Source of the DNA: JBGOUV01 sp041477815
Lineage (GTDB): Bacteria > Acidobacteriota > Terriglobia > Bryobacterales > JACQDG01
Direction of reading: 5' to 3'
DNA: 14,159 nucleotides
NCBI GenBank assembly: GCA_041477815.1
Contig: JBGOUV010000167.1
Location: 1-14,159, forward strand
Position numbers and translations under genes: made by a program. A model generated the notes under the pieces. It was not told the origin of the DNA and made no database searches. It saw only the letters and a program-made list of their open reading frames with translations. The first letter of the stretch is position 1, and every line of letters begins with the position of its first letter. This document shows, piece by piece, positions 13,199 through 14,159 of the stretch.

Positions 13199-13840
13199 GG
13201 GACGGCGGGTGAGCCAGTACAGGCAGCCGCACAGGAGGGCCGCCTCCCCTAGGATCTCCAGGGCGTAGCCGGCCCGGTAAAAGGGGTCGAAGATGCGCTC
13301 ATTGACGTGGACGCGCCAGCGGCCCCGCGCGAGTAACGACACCCAGTCGCCGACGTCCAACTGCGAGTTGTAGTGCACCCACTCGTGAAACTGACGCAGC
13401 GCCGGGATCCTGTGGCGGATCAGGTCGGGGAGGTAGGCGGCCAGGGCACAGGGGACCCAGCGTCGCATCTCGGCATCGCGGGTCAGGGCCAGCCACAACA
13501 CGGACAGCGCCACGGCCCCGACCACGCGCCGGTCCAGGTTCGGGTCAAACGGGAGGAGGGAGAGCAGGAAGCTGTAGAGCGCGAACAGGGCCGTCTGGCG
13601 GTCGCGTCGCACGATCCAAATCACGAGGGGCGCTCCCAGCACCGCCAGCACCACGAACAGGCCGAACATGGTGCGTTCCAGGTCCCAGCGTCCCAGGACG
13701 GACAGGGGATAGAACGCCTCAAAGTGGTAGAACAGGTCGCAGACGAAGTGGAGGCCGAAAGCCGCCGCCAGCGCGACGGGCAGGCGGCGTACACGGCAAG
13801 CCACCACGGCCGCAACCGCGGCGTGGGTCGCAGGCGTCAA
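13127..13840 (-). CDS. Multi-pass membrane protein, possibly DUF457/YdjM-like
   Basis: The preferred start is TTG at 13840-13838, giving 237 residues beginning 'MTPATHAAVAAVVACRV', like the 'TPxTHA' opening of DUF457-type inner-membrane proteins. An ATG at 13879 (250 residues) is the alternative, but it would overlap the start codon of the divergent gene and leave no promoter. Hydrophobic segments include 'LPVALAAAFGLHFVCDLF', 'MFGLFVVLAVLGAPLVIWIV', 'ALFALYSFLLSLLPF', 'VVGAVALSVLWLAL' and 'LEILGEAALLCGCLYWL'. Histidines and aspartates are grouped ('HFVCDLFYHFEAFYP', 'YLPDLIRHRIP', 'FHEWVHYN'), as in putative metal-dependent membrane hydrolases, but I cannot assign a site. The stop at 13127 lies inside the SDR gene's 3' end. 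Family assignment is tentative; the gene itself is well supported by its long frame and membrane pattern. Confidence 0.72.
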   Translation of the reverse strand: MTPATHAAVAAVVACRVRRLPVALAAAFGLHFVCDLFYHFEAFYPLSVLGRWDLERTMFGLFVVLAVLGAPLVIWIVRRDRQTALFALYSFLLSLLPFDPNLDRRVVGAVALSVLWLALTRDAEMRRWVPCALAAYLPDLIRHRIPALRQFHEWVHYNSQLDVGDWVSLLARGRWRVHVNERIFDPFYRAGYALEILGEAALLCGCLYWLTRRPSVTDLSPVHDQANPVHEGSLVGE

Positions 13841-13845
13841 ACCAT

Positions 13846-13855
13846 AGTGTACACT
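13846..13855. promoter_or_regulatory. Palindromic bidirectional -10 element between the last two divergent genes
   Basis: AGTGTACACT is a perfect 10-bp palindrome presenting TACACT on both strands. On the minus strand TACACT ends 5 nt before the TTG at 13840, implying a leaderless message. On the plus strand it ends 22 nt before the ATG at 13878, giving a leader that includes the GAGG site at 13869-13872. A partly overlapping ACAC-TT-GTGT (13851-13860) sits beside it. Confidence 0.45.
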
Positions 13856-13877
13856 TGTGTTTAGATGCGAGGCCAGC

Positions 13878-14159
13878 ATGCGTAGGACATTGGCAACGAT
13901 GGTCGTACTGGCGGGGGCGCTGGCCATCGCCGCCGGAAACTTCAAGTTGTACTTGAAGGATGGCACCGACCAATTGGTCCGGGACTACAAGATTGAGGAC
14001 AGTCGGGTGCTGTACTACAGCGTCGAGCGGAGCGACTGGGAGGAAATTCCCCTCGACCTGGTGGACCTGGCGCGCACCGACCGCGAGCGGAAGCGCGTCG
14101 AAGGCGAGCGGCAGCAGCGGCTGGACGAGGATCGGGTGGAGCGCAAGGCCGAGCGGGAG
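13878..14159 (+). CDS. Secreted charged hypothetical protein (3' part outside window)
   Basis: The frame opens at ATG 13878 with GAGG 5 nt upstream and stays open for 94 codons to the right edge. Residues 1-19 ('MRRTLATMVVLAGALAIAA') are a signal peptide. The mature part begins 'NFKLYLKDGTDQLVRDY', a beta-hairpin-like stretch, then 'VLYYSVERSDWEEIPLDL' and 'VDLARTDRERKR', passing into a highly charged, probably coiled-coil region rich in Arg and Glu. I recall similar N-termini in hypothetical secreted acidobacterial proteins, but no function is known to me. It is divergent from the membrane-protein gene; on the alternative ATG of that gene the two start codons would overlap at GCATGC. Confidence 0.82.
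   Translation, partial: MRRTLATMVVLAGALAIAAGNFKLYLKDGTDQLVRDYKIEDSRVLYYSVERSDWEEIPLDLVDLARTDRERKRVEGERQQRLDEDRVERKAERE

Overview
The window is GC-rich (I estimate a little over 60% G+C), gene-dense bacterial chromosome. Several traits together suggest Acidobacteriota, perhaps the Solibacter/Bryobacter side: a TIG plus beta-propeller protein inside a housekeeping operon, an M16 peptidase pair, short TA modules, and a charged secreted protein opening with a 'KDG' strand. This is an inference from gene content, with no marker gene to prove it.

Layout. At the left edge (1-559, minus) is the N-terminal part of a GspE/PilB-type secretion/pilus ATPase. Next to it (about 730-1064, plus) is a decayed C-terminal fragment of an ISL3-type transposase. 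From 5487 down to 1149 (minus) runs a tightly packed five-gene operon: rimO, yacG, pgpA, a TIG/NHL-propeller gene, and cinA. Junctions are a GTGA overlap or gaps of 1, 7 and 9 nt. Divergent from it is a hicB antitoxin (5629-5835, plus) followed by a hicA toxin gene broken by a net -1 frameshift. A large membrane transglutaminase (TgpA-like, 8134 to 6047, minus) faces the hicBA remnant and is divergent from two M16 peptidase-family genes (8170-10916, plus). The first M16 gene is catalytic; the second lacks the zinc motif. After them comes a vapB antitoxin (10961-11170) with a vapC toxin gene that is also frameshifted (11167-11567). The right part holds a secreted alpha/beta hydrolase (minus), a short-chain dehydrogenase (plus), a multi-pass membrane protein (minus), and the start of a secreted, charged hypothetical protein running off the edge (plus).

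How the genes work together. The rimO operon mixes ribosome modification, a small zinc protein, phospholipid synthesis and nucleotide repair, so it looks co-transcribed rather than one pathway. The M16 pair probably forms one periplasmic heterodimer. Both toxin-antitoxin modules read as an intact antitoxin plus a broken toxin, either true toxin loss or two single-base sequence errors.

Regulatory reading. Several start codons sit only 5-10 nt after a good -10 hexamer, which suggests leaderless or near-leaderless transcripts. In two divergent gene pairs the -10 is a perfect palindrome that could serve both strands. Inverted repeats with 8-bp arms sit at the probable promoters of the rimO operon and of the pilus-ATPase gene. 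I saw no tRNA, rRNA, CRISPR array or complete mobile element, and no clear intrinsic terminator with a T-run.
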